Notes: generated by a model from the sequence alone, not told the origin. A stretch of DNA of 39,609 bases from Vicinamibacteria bacterium (GCA_019694155.1 JAIBCN010000105.1:1-39609), one strand, 5' to 3'; positions 8,325 through 17,420 are shown, counted from the first letter of the stretch. Made by a program: numbers and translations.

Positions 8325-9347
8325 ATGGCGAACGAGCCGGTGACGCAGGCCGATGCCCTGCTGTTTGGAGAGGCCCCGCGGCCGCCGCGCGCCCTCTCCG
8401 AGCCCATGGCGACCGCGGCGGTGGTGGGTCTCGCGGTCTTCCTTCTCGGCACCGGGGCCGAGTCGCTGCTGATCACCGCAGTCAACGGCAGCCGATCGGC
8501 GCTCGAGTGGATCAGTGATGCCCTCATCTCCGCCGCGGTCGCCGGCATGACCTACCTGTGGCTGCACCTGAAGGCGTCGAGGACCCGCCTTCTCGACGTC
8601 GAGCGAAAGGGCATCGTGCTGGCCGAGCAGTTGCGGCTGGCCGCCACCATCCAGAGGAACCTGCTGCCGGACATTCCGCGAACGAGCCCGGGCTTCGCGT
8701 GGGCGGCCCGGATGGTGCCCGCGGGCGTCGTCGGGGGCGACTTCTACGACTTTCTCGAGCCCGCGCCCGGCATCGCTCTCATGATCATCGGGGACATCTC
8801 GGGCAAGGGCATTCCCGCCGCCCTCCTGCATTCGTCCCTGCGCGCGGTGTTCCGGTTGATCGCCGCGGAGACCACCGATCCGGTGGAGATCGCCGCCCGC
8901 CTGGGCGCCGCCCTTCACGGTCAGACGGGAGGGGTCCCCTACGCCACCGCCATCGTGGCCCGGCTCGACTCCGCGTCCATGACACTCACGGTCGTGAACG
9001 CGGGCCACCCCGCCGGGCTTCTGCTTCGTGGCGATACCGACCGGCCGCTCGATACGGGAGGGCCCCCGCTCGGGCTGCTGCCCGAAGCCGCCTACGAGGC
9101 GGCGAACCTGGATCTGAGGCCGGGCGACCTCGGTGTGTTCGTCACCGACGGGGTCACCGAGGCGCTCGAGGGAAAGCCCATGAGCCTGCGCGACCTGCTG
9201 CGTGCTTCGAAAAGGTTCATTCATGGGAGCGGCTCGGTGGATGAAGCCTGCGATCTCCTGCTCCGGGCCGCGGCCGAGGCCCCGGGGCCGGTGGGCGCGG
9301 GGGACTGGCACGACGACGCGACCGCCCTTGTCTTTCGCGCCGTCTAG
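8325..9347 (+). CDS. Membrane-anchored SpoIIE/RsbU-type serine phosphatase
   Basis: A 340-residue PP2C-family phosphatase. After a short cytoplasmic head, two hydrophobic helices (about residues 26-50 and 64-83) form a hairpin anchor. A short coiled linker follows, then the catalytic domain from about residue 100: LAATIQRNLLP, GGDFYDFLE (first metal Asp), IIGDISGKGIPAALL (second acidic cluster), VNAGHPAG, and VTDGVTEALEG (C-terminal metal Asp). Such enzymes usually dephosphorylate anti-sigma-factor antagonists of the RsbV/SpoIIAA type. No partner switch (anti-sigma, antagonist or sigma factor) lies in this window, so the target is unknown. AAAGGG sits about 5 bases before the ATG. Divergent from the mprF cassette with only 45 bases between start codons. 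Confidence 0.88.
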   Translation: MANEPVTQADALLFGEAPRPPRALSEPMATAAVVGLAVFLLGTGAESLLITAVNGSRSALEWISDALISAAVAGMTYLWLHLKASRTRLLDVERKGIVLAEQLRLAATIQRNLLPDIPRTSPGFAWAARMVPAGVVGGDFYDFLEPAPGIALMIIGDISGKGIPAALLHSSLRAVFRLIAAETTDPVEIAARLGAALHGQTGGVPYATAIVARLDSASMTLTVVNAGHPAGLLLRGDTDRPLDTGGPPLGLLPEAAYEAANLDLRPGDLGVFVTDGVTEALEGKPMSLRDLLRASKRFIHGSGSVDEACDLLLRAAAEAPGPVGAGDWHDDATALVFRAV

Positions 9348-9380
9348 GCTCGAGGGGCCCGCCGTCCCCCGTCACCGGAC

Positions 9381-9806
9381 TCACTTCTTCAGGTGAATGG
9401 TGTGATGCTCGTGCTTGCCCTTGGTGACGTGAACGAGGAGGCCGTCCGAGCCGGGCTCCCACACCTCGGAAAGCGTGTAGGCGTCGCCGACCTTGTCGAA
9501 GACCAGGTGGGCGTGATCCGCGGTGGAGTGGGGCGGCGCCGACAGAGTGGTGAGGATGATGTCGTTCGCCACCACTCCCTTCGGGCCGTGAATCGTGACC
9601 TTGTCCTCATCGCGCGCGATGTCGAATTCGTAGGCTCCGGCCGGCAGGGGCTTGCCCCCGCTTCCGGCGTTGAAGGCGAAGGGGATGTCCGCCTTGAGCG
9701 TCGCGGCGAAAGCCGAAGGCGCCGCGGACAGAAGCAGAGAGGCGATGCCGAGGGTGAAGGCCCGGGCCGCCGTGGTGAAACCGTGAGCTGTGCTGATGTT
9801 CTTCAT
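9381..9806 (-). CDS. Small secreted protein of unknown function
   Basis: A 141-residue exported protein; about residues 1-34 are a signal peptide ending in SAFA. The mature part starts with ATLKADIPFAFNAGSGGKPLPAGAYEFDI, a pattern I recognise from small secreted proteins common in Acidobacteriota (short beta-rich domain with a phrase close to IPF-F-G--LPAG-Y). The C-terminus is rich in His and Lys (GKHEHHTIHLKK), which might bind metal, but that is speculation. The ATG at 9804-9806 follows a purine-rich GAAGGAAGGA, a good Shine-Dalgarno, which decides this start over longer options. Convergent with the SpoIIE-type phosphatase 33 bases away. No function assigned. Confidence 0.78.
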   Translation of the reverse strand: MKNISTAHGFTTAARAFTLGIASLLLSAAPSAFAATLKADIPFAFNAGSGGKPLPAGAYEFDIARDEDKVTIHGPKGVVANDIILTTLSAPPHSTADHAHLVFDKVGDAYTLSEVWEPGSDGLLVHVTKGKHEHHTIHLKK

Positions 9807-10053
9807 GTCGTCCTTCCTTCTTCGAATGTGCTGCGGTGTTTGAGTCGATCGACGCTCCGGTCCGAACGGGCGCCGGCGTCGCTCTTCCTCCGGAGCAACT
9901 CTCGTGCCGCAGGCGCCAGGGTCTTCGGAAGGAATGTCCGGGCGATTCGCGCCACCGGGAAGGGCCCTCTCCCGCCCGTGTGTGGCATTCGCGAGCCTCA
10001 CCCTGCGCATCCGCCACATGGCGGAGACGACAGGGAGCCCCCTGGTGTTCCGG
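9807..10053. other. Intergenic region upstream of the small secreted protein gene
   Basis: A 247-base stretch between the SDR stop and the start of the small secreted protein gene. It should hold the minus-strand promoter of the latter. I see no convincing -35/-10 pair, terminator or small gene in it. In-frame extensions of the neighbouring gene through this region have atypical Arg-rich composition. Confidence 0.5.
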
Positions 10054-10857
10054 CTACACGCCCCGCCGTATCGCGCGGGAGGCGATCCGGTCGATGAGGC
10101 GCGGGGCGAAGAGGCGGACGAAGCGGCCGAGGCGGCCGCGCAGCGAGGTGATGAGGAGGCGCTGCCTCCGCTCCATCGCGCCCACGATGAGCCGGGCGCA
10201 TTCGTCGGCGGGCATCGCCACCCGTTCGGCGATGGTGCTGTCGCCCACAGGTTTCCCGTCGGGGCCGTAGGCGCGCTTGTGGATCTCGGACTGAACGAAG
10301 TCGGGGGCGATCATCGTGACTCCGACGCCGTGCTCAGCGAGTTCGATGCGCAGCGACTCGAAGAGGCCGAACACCGCGTGCTTGCTCCCCGAGTAGGCGG
10401 TGCGCAGGGGAACCCCGGTGAGGCCCGCGACCGAGGAGATCACCACGATCTGCCCTCTCGACTTCTTCAGATGGGGAAGCGCCTCGTGCGTCAGGTACAC
10501 CGGGCCGAGGTAGTTGAGGCGCATGAGCTTCTCGAACATGCTGATGTCGCTCATCTCGTCGAAGCGCGCATTCATGCCGCCGCCCGCGTTGTGTATCAGG
10601 ACATCGAGCGCTCCCGCGGACCGGATGGTCTGGCGGATGAGATCGCGGCACTGGGCCTCGTCGGTGACGTCGGTCCTGAAGACGAAGGTCGCGGCCCCAA
10701 GCGCCCGGCACTCCGCCTCCACGCCTCGTAGAGCGGCCTCATCGCGGGCGGCGAGAACCAGAGTCGGATGTTGCGGCGAGAGGGCGAGGGCGAGCGCCTT
10801 GCCGATGCCCTGGGAGGCGCCGGTGAGAACGATGACCTTTCCGGTGTACGCGGCCAT
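10054..10857 (-). CDS. Short-chain dehydrogenase/reductase
   Basis: A 267-residue classical SDR oxidoreductase. The Rossmann dinucleotide motif is TGASQGIG (residues 13-20), followed by AARDE after beta-2 (an Arg that favours NADP), DVTDE, NAGGG near residue 90, the catalytic Ser in VISSVAG and the YSGSK Tyr/Lys pair. The C-terminal tail from about residue 225 is basic and amphipathic (RRQRLLITSLRGRLGRFVRLF), similar to membrane-associated SDRs such as the DHRS7 group. The ATG has GGAG 8 bases upstream, overlapping the end of the amidohydrolase gene, whose stop is only 11 bases away, so the two form an operon. Substrate unknown; a lipid-like alcohol or ketone is possible. Confidence 0.88.
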   Translation of the reverse strand: MAAYTGKVIVLTGASQGIGKALALALSPQHPTLVLAARDEAALRGVEAECRALGAATFVFRTDVTDEAQCRDLIRQTIRSAGALDVLIHNAGGGMNARFDEMSDISMFEKLMRLNYLGPVYLTHEALPHLKKSRGQIVVISSVAGLTGVPLRTAYSGSKHAVFGLFESLRIELAEHGVGVTMIAPDFVQSEIHKRAYGPDGKPVGDSTIAERVAMPADECARLIVGAMERRQRLLITSLRGRLGRFVRLFAPRLIDRIASRAIRRGV

Positions 10858-10868
10858 GAGCGGAACTC

Positions 10869-12569
10869 CTAGTTCTTCGCGCCGGGTGTCGCCCCGGCCG
10901 TGAAATCCTTCGCGCGATAGGTCTCCTGACCGCCGAGCACCGTCAGCAGAACGCGTGTGGAGAGGATGTCCCTGGGCGGTCCCTTCGTGATGTCGCGGGA
11001 CAGGACGACGAAGTCGGCGAGAAGCCCGGGGGCGATTCGGCCGAAGTCCTTCTCGGAGAAGCCGGCCCAGGCCCCGTCCGCCGTGAAGTGCCTGAGCGCC
11101 GCCTCGGCGCTGATCCGCGACTGCGGCTGCCAGCCCCCGGAGGGGGCGCCTTCGGGCGTCTGCCGTGTGACCGCGCAGTAGATGCCCTTGAGCACCTCCA
11201 TCGAGAACACCGGCCAGTCGCTCCCGAACGCCTGCACGGCGCCCGAATCGTCGATGGCCCTGAAGGCCATGGCGCGGGCGGCCCGATCGGGGCCGAGGGC
11301 CGAGGCGTAGGCCCCCAGAGTGTTCTCGTCCGGGCTCGCGAACAGGGCCTGGGTGGAGGCGATGACGCCGAGGGGCTTGAATCGCGCGATGTCCGCGAGC
11401 TGGGGCGCCTCGATGTGCTCGATCCGATGCCGCCGGCCCGAGGTGCCGTTCGCCTTCGCCGCATTCTCATAGGCGTCGAGGGTTGTCCTTATGGCGCGGT
11501 CACCGATCGCGTGGATGAAGATCTGGAAACCCTCGCGGTCGAAGGCGGCCACGCCCCGTGCGAGCTCCTCGGGTGTGTAGTTCGGGATGCCCGTGCCGCC
11601 GCCGCCCGCGTAAGGCTCGAGCATCCAGGCGGTCTTCGATTCGACGACGCCATCCTCGAGGGCTTTGATGGCGCCGAACCGGAAGAGGGGATCCGTGTAC
11701 TTGGCGCGCAGGTCCTTGTACCGGGCGAGGGTCGCCTCATCGGGATCTGCGCGGAAGGGAAGAGCGTTGTAGAAGCGGATCTTCAGACCCCCTTCCCTCA
11801 TGACCCGCTCGTACACGGGCAGGTCGGCCACGTCGAACCCGGCGTTGTGGGCGAAGGTGAGGCCGTAGGACGCGGCGAGGTCGAGCCCGGCTCGAAGGGC
11901 TCGGTACTTGTCGTCCTCGGTGGGCTTCGGTACGAGCCGGCGAACCAGGCCCTGCGCGGCTTCCTTGAGCGCGCCTGTGGCCTCGCCCTGGGCGTCGCGA
12001 ACGATGACGCCATTTGCGGGATCCCTGGTGTCGCGCGTGATTCCGGCGAGCGCCAGCGCCCTGCTGTTCGCCCAACCGGTGTGACCGTCGTACCCCTCCA
12101 TGAAGGCGGGACGGTCCGGCGTCACCTCGTCGAGCCACCGGCGGTGCGGGAGATTTCCCGGGAACGCGCCGTAGTTCCACCCGCGGCCCGTGATCCAGGT
12201 GGCGTGGGGGTTCGCCTTCGCATAAGCGGCGATGCGGGACTGGATGTCCTCGAGCTTTGTGAGGCCGTCGAGAGTCGCCGCGTTCAAAGTGAGGCTTCCG
12301 CTCATGAAGTGGAGATGGCTGTCGCCGAATCCGGGCGAGGCGAAGGCCCCGCCCAGATCCACCAGGCGCGTCTTCGGGCCGGCCAGGGCGAGCATCTCGC
12401 GCGACGCGCCCACCGCCGCGATGCGGCCGCCCGCAACCGCGAAGGCCTCGACCCAGGGCCGCTGTCCGTCGGCGGTGAAGACGCGGGCGTTGTGGAAGAC
12501 GGTCTCGGGCGGGGCTTGGGAAGGGGCGACCTGGCCGAGAAGGACGGCGGCGAAGAGAAGAGCGTTCAA
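10869..12569 (-). CDS. Exported amidohydrolase of the YtcJ/Amidohydro_3 type
   Basis: A 566-residue metal-dependent hydrolase. An N-terminal signal (NALLFAAVLLGQVAPSQA) precedes the beta-sandwich piece and TIM barrel. Metal-site motifs: FGDSHLHF, EGYDGHTGWANS, HAIGDRAI, HRIEH and FGSDWPV; the C-terminus returns to the sandwich (APGLLADFVVL). This family hydrolyses C-N bonds of amides, cyclic amides or N-formyl compounds, but substrates are diverse. The start is most likely the TTG at 12567-12569, with GGAG 5 bases before it; no nearby in-frame ATG gives a complete signal peptide. It is followed after 11 bases by an SDR and is divergent from an aldehyde dehydrogenase, suggesting catabolism of a small amide or aldehyde (inference). 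Confidence 0.86.
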   Translation of the reverse strand: MNALLFAAVLLGQVAPSQAPPETVFHNARVFTADGQRPWVEAFAVAGGRIAAVGASREMLALAGPKTRLVDLGGAFASPGFGDSHLHFMSGSLTLNAATLDGLTKLEDIQSRIAAYAKANPHATWITGRGWNYGAFPGNLPHRRWLDEVTPDRPAFMEGYDGHTGWANSRALALAGITRDTRDPANGVIVRDAQGEATGALKEAAQGLVRRLVPKPTEDDKYRALRAGLDLAASYGLTFAHNAGFDVADLPVYERVMREGGLKIRFYNALPFRADPDEATLARYKDLRAKYTDPLFRFGAIKALEDGVVESKTAWMLEPYAGGGGTGIPNYTPEELARGVAAFDREGFQIFIHAIGDRAIRTTLDAYENAAKANGTSGRRHRIEHIEAPQLADIARFKPLGVIASTQALFASPDENTLGAYASALGPDRAARAMAFRAIDDSGAVQAFGSDWPVFSMEVLKGIYCAVTRQTPEGAPSGGWQPQSRISAEAALRHFTADGAWAGFSEKDFGRIAPGLLADFVVLSRDITKGPPRDILSTRVLLTVLGGQETYRAKDFTAGATPGAKN

Positions 12570-12613
12570 AGGGACTCCGTGCGCGCCACGGTACAGGAAG
12601 GCGGGCGTCCGGC

Positions 12614-12630
12614 AAAGTTGTACTAAAGTT
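12614..12630. repeat. Direct repeat AAAGTT in a divergent promoter region
   Basis: Two copies of AAAGTT, at 12614-12619 and 12625-12630, lie 11 bases apart (start to start), about one helical turn. They sit in the only AT-rich stretch of the 126-base region between the divergent amidohydrolase and aldehyde dehydrogenase genes. The arrangement could be a regulator site or simply promoter-like AT-rich DNA. No clear -35/-10 pair was found on either strand. Confidence 0.3.
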
Positions 12631-12695
12631 AAGACAATCTGATCCCTGGGGGCGTCGCAGCCGCGCGGGAGGTCGGGGCCAAAGGAGCGTACTAG

Positions 12696-14207
12696 TTGAA
12701 AGTCCGTACCCTTGCGGAGCGGGGCGGGTCCCCATTCAGGCCGGAGACGAACGCGGTCGCCGGCCGCTTCACCGAAGGCGGCGGCGCTCCCTTCGATGTG
12801 AGATATCCCGCGACCGGCGAGGTCCTCGTGACGCTGCGGGAGGCCACCGACGCCGAGTGCGACCATGCCCTGGCCGTGGCCCGGCACGCCTTCGATCGCG
12901 GCGACTGGAGAAAGCGCAAGGGGTGGGAGCGGGCCGGTGTTCTGGAGAAGGCCGCCCACCTCACCCTCGCCCGGATGGAGGACCTCGCCCGGATGATCGT
13001 CCTCGACAACGGCAAGACTCTGCCGGAGGCGCGCATCGACGTTCTCGCCGCGTCCTTCAGCCTCAAGACCTTCGCCCGCTACGCGGCGGGGGAGGCGAAC
13101 CCCTCGCCAGCTCCCGATGGCTCGCTCATGAAGGTGGTGGTGCGCGAGCCGGTGGGCGTGGTGGCGGGCCTTACGCCCTATAACGCGCCCTTCCCTTTCG
13201 CCGCCCTCAAGGCCGCCCCCGCGCTCGCTGCCGGGAACTCGATCGTGCTCAAGCCCTCCGAGCGAGCGCCGCTTCTGGCCGCGGAGTTCGCCCGGATCCT
13301 CTACGAAGCCGGCCTGCCCGAAGGCGCCTTGAGCCTGCTGCACGGCGGCGCCGCGGTCGCCGCGCGCCTCGCGGGCGACCCGCGCGTCGACATGATCACC
13401 ATGACCGGCGGCACTGCCGCGGGCGCCGCCATCATGCGGCTCGCCGCACCCACCATCAAGAACCTCCTCCTCGAGCTCGGCGGCAAGTCGGCCCACATCA
13501 TCCTGGAGGACGCCGATCTCGAACTCGCCGTCCGGGCCGCGGCCGCCGGCATGTTCCGCAATTCCGGCCAGCGCTGCTTTTCCGGTTCGCGCCTCCTCGT
13601 TCAGTCGTCGGTGGCCGGCCGCGTCGAAGAGGAACTGTGCGCCCTGGCCGAGTCGCTTGTCCTGGGCGACCCGTTCGAGGAGACCACGGAGATCGGCGCC
13701 ATGATCGACGACCGCGCGGTCGAAGGGGCCGTGGATTTCGTCGCGCGCGCGAGGGCCGAAGGTCTCGAGGTGGGAGCGGGAGGGACGCGGGTCGATGCCC
13801 TGAACCCGGGCTCGTTCTTCCGGCCCACCGTGCTCCTCGGCGGGAACGCCAGTTGCGGCGCCGCCCAGGAGGAGCTCTTCGGCCCCGTGACCACGGTGAT
13901 CCGGGTCCAGGGCGTCGAGGAGGCCGTCGAAGTCGCGAACGACACGAAATACGGCCTGGGCGGCGGCGTGTGGTCCCGCGACATTTCGAAGGCCATGGAA
14001 GTCGCGCTCCGCGTGCGCACGGGGACGATGTGGGTGAACACCTACGGCGCCATCAGCGGCGACATGCCCTTCGGCGGCTACTCTCAGTCGGGCCTCGGAC
14101 GCGAGGGCGGCCAGCAGGGCTACGAGGCGTACACCGAGCCCAAGTCGATTCTGATCGAGACCAATCCGGGCGCCTCGGCGCCCCTGTTCCGAAACCGAAA
14201 GTCGTGA
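12696..14207 (+). CDS. NAD(P)-dependent aldehyde dehydrogenase
   Basis: A 503-residue enzyme of the ALDH superfamily that oxidises an aldehyde to an acid. Visible motifs: GLTPYNAPFPFAALK (cofactor-binding, with Asn), LKPSERAPL, MTGGTAAGAAI (Rossmann helix), LELGGKSAHII (general-base Glu) and NSGQRCFSGSR with the catalytic Cys. The C-terminus has PFGGYSQSGLGREGG. The start is a TTG at 12696-12698: an in-frame TAG directly precedes it and AAAGGAG lies 8 bases upstream, so no longer form is possible. Nearest relatives by eye are betaine or semialdehyde-type ALDHs. It is divergent from the amidohydrolase and co-directional with the DUF1838 gene 29 bases downstream. Physiological substrate unknown. 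Confidence 0.92.
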   Translation: MKVRTLAERGGSPFRPETNAVAGRFTEGGGAPFDVRYPATGEVLVTLREATDAECDHALAVARHAFDRGDWRKRKGWERAGVLEKAAHLTLARMEDLARMIVLDNGKTLPEARIDVLAASFSLKTFARYAAGEANPSPAPDGSLMKVVVREPVGVVAGLTPYNAPFPFAALKAAPALAAGNSIVLKPSERAPLLAAEFARILYEAGLPEGALSLLHGGAAVAARLAGDPRVDMITMTGGTAAGAAIMRLAAPTIKNLLLELGGKSAHIILEDADLELAVRAAAAGMFRNSGQRCFSGSRLLVQSSVAGRVEEELCALAESLVLGDPFEETTEIGAMIDDRAVEGAVDFVARARAEGLEVGAGGTRVDALNPGSFFRPTVLLGGNASCGAAQEELFGPVTTVIRVQGVEEAVEVANDTKYGLGGGVWSRDISKAMEVALRVRTGTMWVNTYGAISGDMPFGGYSQSGLGREGGQQGYEAYTEPKSILIETNPGASAPLFRNRKS

Positions 14208-14236
14208 CCTTTTTCCCGCCCATCGAAAGGCCCCCC

Positions 14237-15145
14237 ATGCGAACCAAAGCCCTCCTCACCATCGCCGCCCTCGTGCTTTCGACCTCGGCCCTCGCCGTCC
14301 AGAAGAAGAAGGGCGCGGCGGCGCCGCCTCCTCCGCCGAAGCTCGACCTCTCGAAGCCGGAGGACGTGATCACCGCCAACCGGAAGCTCCACGCTTCGAC
14401 CATCGACGGGAAGCCCGTGATCTTCGACTTCTGGGGCAAGACCTATTCCCGGGTTCCCGGCGAGCGCGACCGTCTTCTCTTCACCTGGCACGCCATGAAC
14501 ATCCGTGCTACCAAGACGGTGACGGACGACAAGGGTCAGAAGGGCTACAAGATGGTCTCGCGGGAGGTGGTTTTCTACGAGGACCCGGCGACCGGCGAGG
14601 TCCTGCGCAAGTGGAAGAACCCCTGGACGGGCAAGGAGGTGGAGGTCCTCCACGTCGCGAACGACCCCGTGAACCAGGCCGCCACTTTCCCGGTGGGCCC
14701 GCGCGGCCCCGCGAAGTGGGCGGGCGTCTCGCAAAACGGCCTGGGCACGCTGGCCCTCGAGGTGCCTCTCTTCTACAAGAACCCGCTCGCCGGGGAGTAT
14801 CAGGAGAACGTGGGAGGCTACTACCACGCGACCGAGATGTTCCTTTTCTACTACCGCGACGAGGAGCTGCTCGATCCCACGAAGGACTCGATCAACGTGC
14901 AGGTGGGCTGGACGCGCCTCTCGTCCTGGCTGCCCTGGATGGAGATGAGCGGACGCGCGGGAGAGCTCTATTTCCACGGCACCGGCCTGAAGATCCAGAG
15001 CTTCGATCAGCTCTCCGAAGTCACCCGCAAGGAGATCGAGGCCAACTACCCGATCTACAAGACGCCGCCCGACCTCGACGACACCCGCCCGAACGAGACC
15101 AGCTGGACGTACTTCAAGAAGGTGATGGACTCGAAGAAGAAGTAG
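14237..15145 (+). CDS. DUF1838 family exported protein
   Basis: A 302-residue protein with a signal peptide (residues 1-20, ending ALA), then a Lys- and Pro-rich linker (KKKGAAAPPPPP), then a domain rich in aromatic residues: FDFWGKTYSRVPGERD, LFTWHAMNIR, REVVFYEDPATGEVLRKWKNP, NVGGYYHATEMFLFYY, TRLSSWLPWMEMSGRAGEL. This matches my memory of DUF1838, a family of unknown function whose members often occur next to catabolic oxidoreductases. It lies 29 bases behind the aldehyde dehydrogenase and is probably co-transcribed. The start is the ATG at 14237, the first that gives a clean signal peptide; the frame extends upstream only as antisense-like sequence inside the dehydrogenase gene. No catalytic motif can be named. 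Confidence 0.82.
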   Translation: MRTKALLTIAALVLSTSALAVQKKKGAAAPPPPPKLDLSKPEDVITANRKLHASTIDGKPVIFDFWGKTYSRVPGERDRLLFTWHAMNIRATKTVTDDKGQKGYKMVSREVVFYEDPATGEVLRKWKNPWTGKEVEVLHVANDPVNQAATFPVGPRGPAKWAGVSQNGLGTLALEVPLFYKNPLAGEYQENVGGYYHATEMFLFYYRDEELLDPTKDSINVQVGWTRLSSWLPWMEMSGRAGELYFHGTGLKIQSFDQLSEVTRKEIEANYPIYKTPPDLDDTRPNETSWTYFKKVMDSKKK

Positions 15146-15182
15146 CGGGCGAAGCCGGAGAGGCCTCCGCCGCAGCGGGGGC

Positions 15183-16442
15183 CTAGCTTGAAGGCTCCGT
15201 CTCGCCGCTGCGACGGGGTGGTTTCAACCGCCGCCATGCCGCGAAGAGCGCGAAGCTCACCATGAGGGCGGGCAGAGTGGCGCCCGTCGCCTGGTAGCGC
15301 CAGTACACGAGTGCGCCGGCCGCCCAGGCGACGAGTCCCGCCCAGTTGGGTGTCGAGAACCGGCCGGAAGCCGCGTAGAGGGCGCGCGGCTCGATATCGC
15401 CGGGAAACGGAAAGAACTGGGCGAGCGCGACGCCTCCGAGCGGCACGAGGATCAGCCCCAGCGTGCCCATGAAAGCCGAGTACCCGTCGATCCACTCGCG
15501 GGAGAGAACGGAGAGCGCGGCGCCGACGAACCCGGTCACGAGCACGGCCGGCCCGTCCTTGATCCTGGGGATCAGGCTGCGGAGGGCGAGGGCCGAGAGG
15601 TAGATGTTCACGAAGTTCGTGGTGATGGTGGCGGTGGCGAGGAGAGCGGCGCCGAGGAGCGGCGAGCCGATGGCCGCGAGCATGGCGCCCGGGTCGGCGC
15701 TGCCCGAGATCGCGCACAGAAGGGCGCCGAGGGCCATGCCGAGAATGCTCGTCAGAGCGAGGGAGGCGAAGACGGCGAGCCCGCTACGGGTCGGGGAGGC
15801 GCTGTAGCGCGAGTAGTCGGCGAACATCAGGATCCACGACACCTGGTACGCGATGACGAGGTCGAGAGCCTGCCACATCGAGAGGCTGGAAGCGGTCGCA
15901 GTGGGCGGAACGGAATCGAGCGCGCCCAGGGCGAGCCACGCGAGCACCGCTCCCGCCACCACCATGAGGGGCACCGCGGCCCGGTTGGCGAGGGCCACGA
16001 GCCTTGGTCCTCCCGCCACGATGAGGGTGGCGGCGATGCCCAGGGCCACGGCGAGGACCCGCATGCTCACCGCGGGGAAGATGGCCTCGGTGACCGAGGC
16101 GGCGATCACGTTGTTGAGCGCGATCCACGCGAAGTTCGTCACGTAGAGGATGATCGCCACACCGTGCGCACCCGGGCGCCCGAGCGGGGCGCGGAGGGCG
16201 ATGATGGAGGGCACGCCCCATATCGAGCCCACCGGCACGAGGAGGGCCACGAGCAGGGCGCCGATCACGCTTCCGATGGCCACCGCGGCCATGGAGGCCG
16301 CGAAAGACAGGCCCCCCTTCACGGTGGCGCCCGTGATGAACGTGGTGGCGACCACGTTGGCTCCCGCGAAGATCAGGAAGAGGTCGGTCGCGGACTGGGT
16401 TCGCTCGGCGGCGGGGATAGGCTCGAGGTCGGCGGCGTTCAT
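15183..16442 (-). CDS. NCS1-family nucleobase/nucleoside permease
   Basis: A 419-residue inner-membrane transporter with about 12 hydrophobic helices throughout. The N-terminus (SATDLFLIFAGANVVATTFITGA) and following GGLSFAASMAAVAIGSVIGALL, and YQVSWILMFADYSRY in the middle, are typical of the CodB-like nucleobase:cation symporter-1 group. These import cytosine, purines, allantoin, thiamine precursors or nucleosides. It is the last gene of a minus-strand run behind deoC and the RpiB-like gene; gaps are 52 and 23 bases. With DeoC, which splits deoxyribose-5-phosphate, the context suggests uptake of a nucleoside or nucleobase. Convergent with DUF1838. Substrate is inference. Confidence 0.87.
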   Translation of the reverse strand: MNAADLEPIPAAERTQSATDLFLIFAGANVVATTFITGATVKGGLSFAASMAAVAIGSVIGALLVALLVPVGSIWGVPSIIALRAPLGRPGAHGVAIILYVTNFAWIALNNVIAASVTEAIFPAVSMRVLAVALGIAATLIVAGGPRLVALANRAAVPLMVVAGAVLAWLALGALDSVPPTATASSLSMWQALDLVIAYQVSWILMFADYSRYSASPTRSGLAVFASLALTSILGMALGALLCAISGSADPGAMLAAIGSPLLGAALLATATITTNFVNIYLSALALRSLIPRIKDGPAVLVTGFVGAALSVLSREWIDGYSAFMGTLGLILVPLGGVALAQFFPFPGDIEPRALYAASGRFSTPNWAGLVAWAAGALVYWRYQATGATLPALMVSFALFAAWRRLKPPRRSGETEPSS

Positions 16443-16494
16443 GGGTGGAAGAGAGACGGTCGAGGCCCAAAGAGCGCGAGGGGCCGCGATCCGG

Positions 16495-17397
16495 TCAGTA
16501 CTTCGAACCGTCCCCCGCGCTCTCCACGGGCGCTGGCCCCGTGGTCAGCTCGCGCACGATCTTCACGCCGACACTTGCCCCGATGCGGTCGGCGCCCGCG
16601 TCGATCATCGCCTTGGCCGACTTGAGGTCGCGCACTCCGCCCGCCGCCTTCACTCCCATGTCGGGGCCGACCACGCGGCGGAGCAGGGCCACGTCCGCCA
16701 CCGTGGCGCCGCCGGACGCGAAGCCGGTCGATGTCTTGATGAAATCGGCGTCGCCCGTGCGGACGAGGACCGCGGCCTTTACCTTCTCCTCGTCGGTGAG
16801 CAGCGCGGTCTCGATGATGACCTTCGAGATGGCCCCCATGCGCCGGCAGACGGAGGTGACGGCTTCGATGTCCTCGTGCACGAGGGAGTAGAGATTCGAT
16901 TTCAGGGCCCCGATGTTGAGGACCATGTCGACCTCGGAGGCGCCGCTTTCGATCACCCGCTTCGTCTCCAGCGCCTTGACCTCGGGCAGGGTGGCGCCCA
17001 AGGGGAAGCCGACCACCGTGCAGACGCGCGCGGTGGCGCCGCGCAGGGCGTGCGCGCAGTGGTGAACCCAGGTGGGATTCACGCACACGGTCGCGAAGCC
17101 GTACTGGCGCGCCTCGCCGCACAGGCGGTCGATGTCGCCCAGCGTCGCTTCGGGCTTGAGCAGGGTGTGATCGATGAGGCTCGCGACGCCATGGGGATAC
17201 ACGTTGGGGTCGGCGCGCAGCCCGAAGCGATCGACGCCCGCGAGGGCGAAGGAAGACATGCGGTCGGGGCAGCAGCCGTCCACCACGTTGTGGCAGGCGC
17301 AGGCCGGTTCGAAGGCGCCGGCGCCGGGACGGGCATCGAGGGCGGCGAGCACCGCCCGGACCACGGTTTCGACCAGAGCCTGTTGCGGATGTCCCAC
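16495..17397 (-). CDS. deoC: Deoxyribose-phosphate aldolase with N-terminal extension
   Basis: A 300-residue class I aldolase converting 2-deoxyribose-5-phosphate to acetaldehyde and glyceraldehyde-3-phosphate. The barrel starts near residue 71 (VASLIDHTLLKPEAT). Active-site residues are present: Asp157 (EVDMV), Lys192, Schiff-base Lys221 (IKTSTG) and Lys250 (VKAAGGVR). The protein ends in Tyr, as E. coli DeoC does. Unusual is a 70-residue extension: an amphipathic helix QQALVETVVRAVLAAL (5-20), a Pro/Gly/Ala linker and a Cys cluster CACHNVVDGCCPDR (33-46). The helix-plus-linker plan resembles microcompartment encapsulation peptides. I chose the GTG at 17395-17397, which has GGAGG about 10 bases upstream and follows the rpiB-like stop by 23 bases. 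Confidence 0.9.
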   Translation of the reverse strand: MGHPQQALVETVVRAVLAALDARPGAGAFEPACACHNVVDGCCPDRMSSFALAGVDRFGLRADPNVYPHGVASLIDHTLLKPEATLGDIDRLCGEARQYGFATVCVNPTWVHHCAHALRGATARVCTVVGFPLGATLPEVKALETKRVIESGASEVDMVLNIGALKSNLYSLVHEDIEAVTSVCRRMGAISKVIIETALLTDEEKVKAAVLVRTGDADFIKTSTGFASGGATVADVALLRRVVGPDMGVKAAGGVRDLKSAKAMIDAGADRIGASVGVKIVRELTTGPAPVESAGDGSKY

Positions 17398-17420
17398 GGT
17401 GTCCTGCCCTCCGCCTTCCT

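Noticed and set aside
8280..9311. N-terminal extension of the VirJ-like protein
   Set aside because: Antisense to the SpoIIE-type phosphatase and of atypical composition; the ATG at 8279 has a strong Shine-Dalgarno and a signal peptide.
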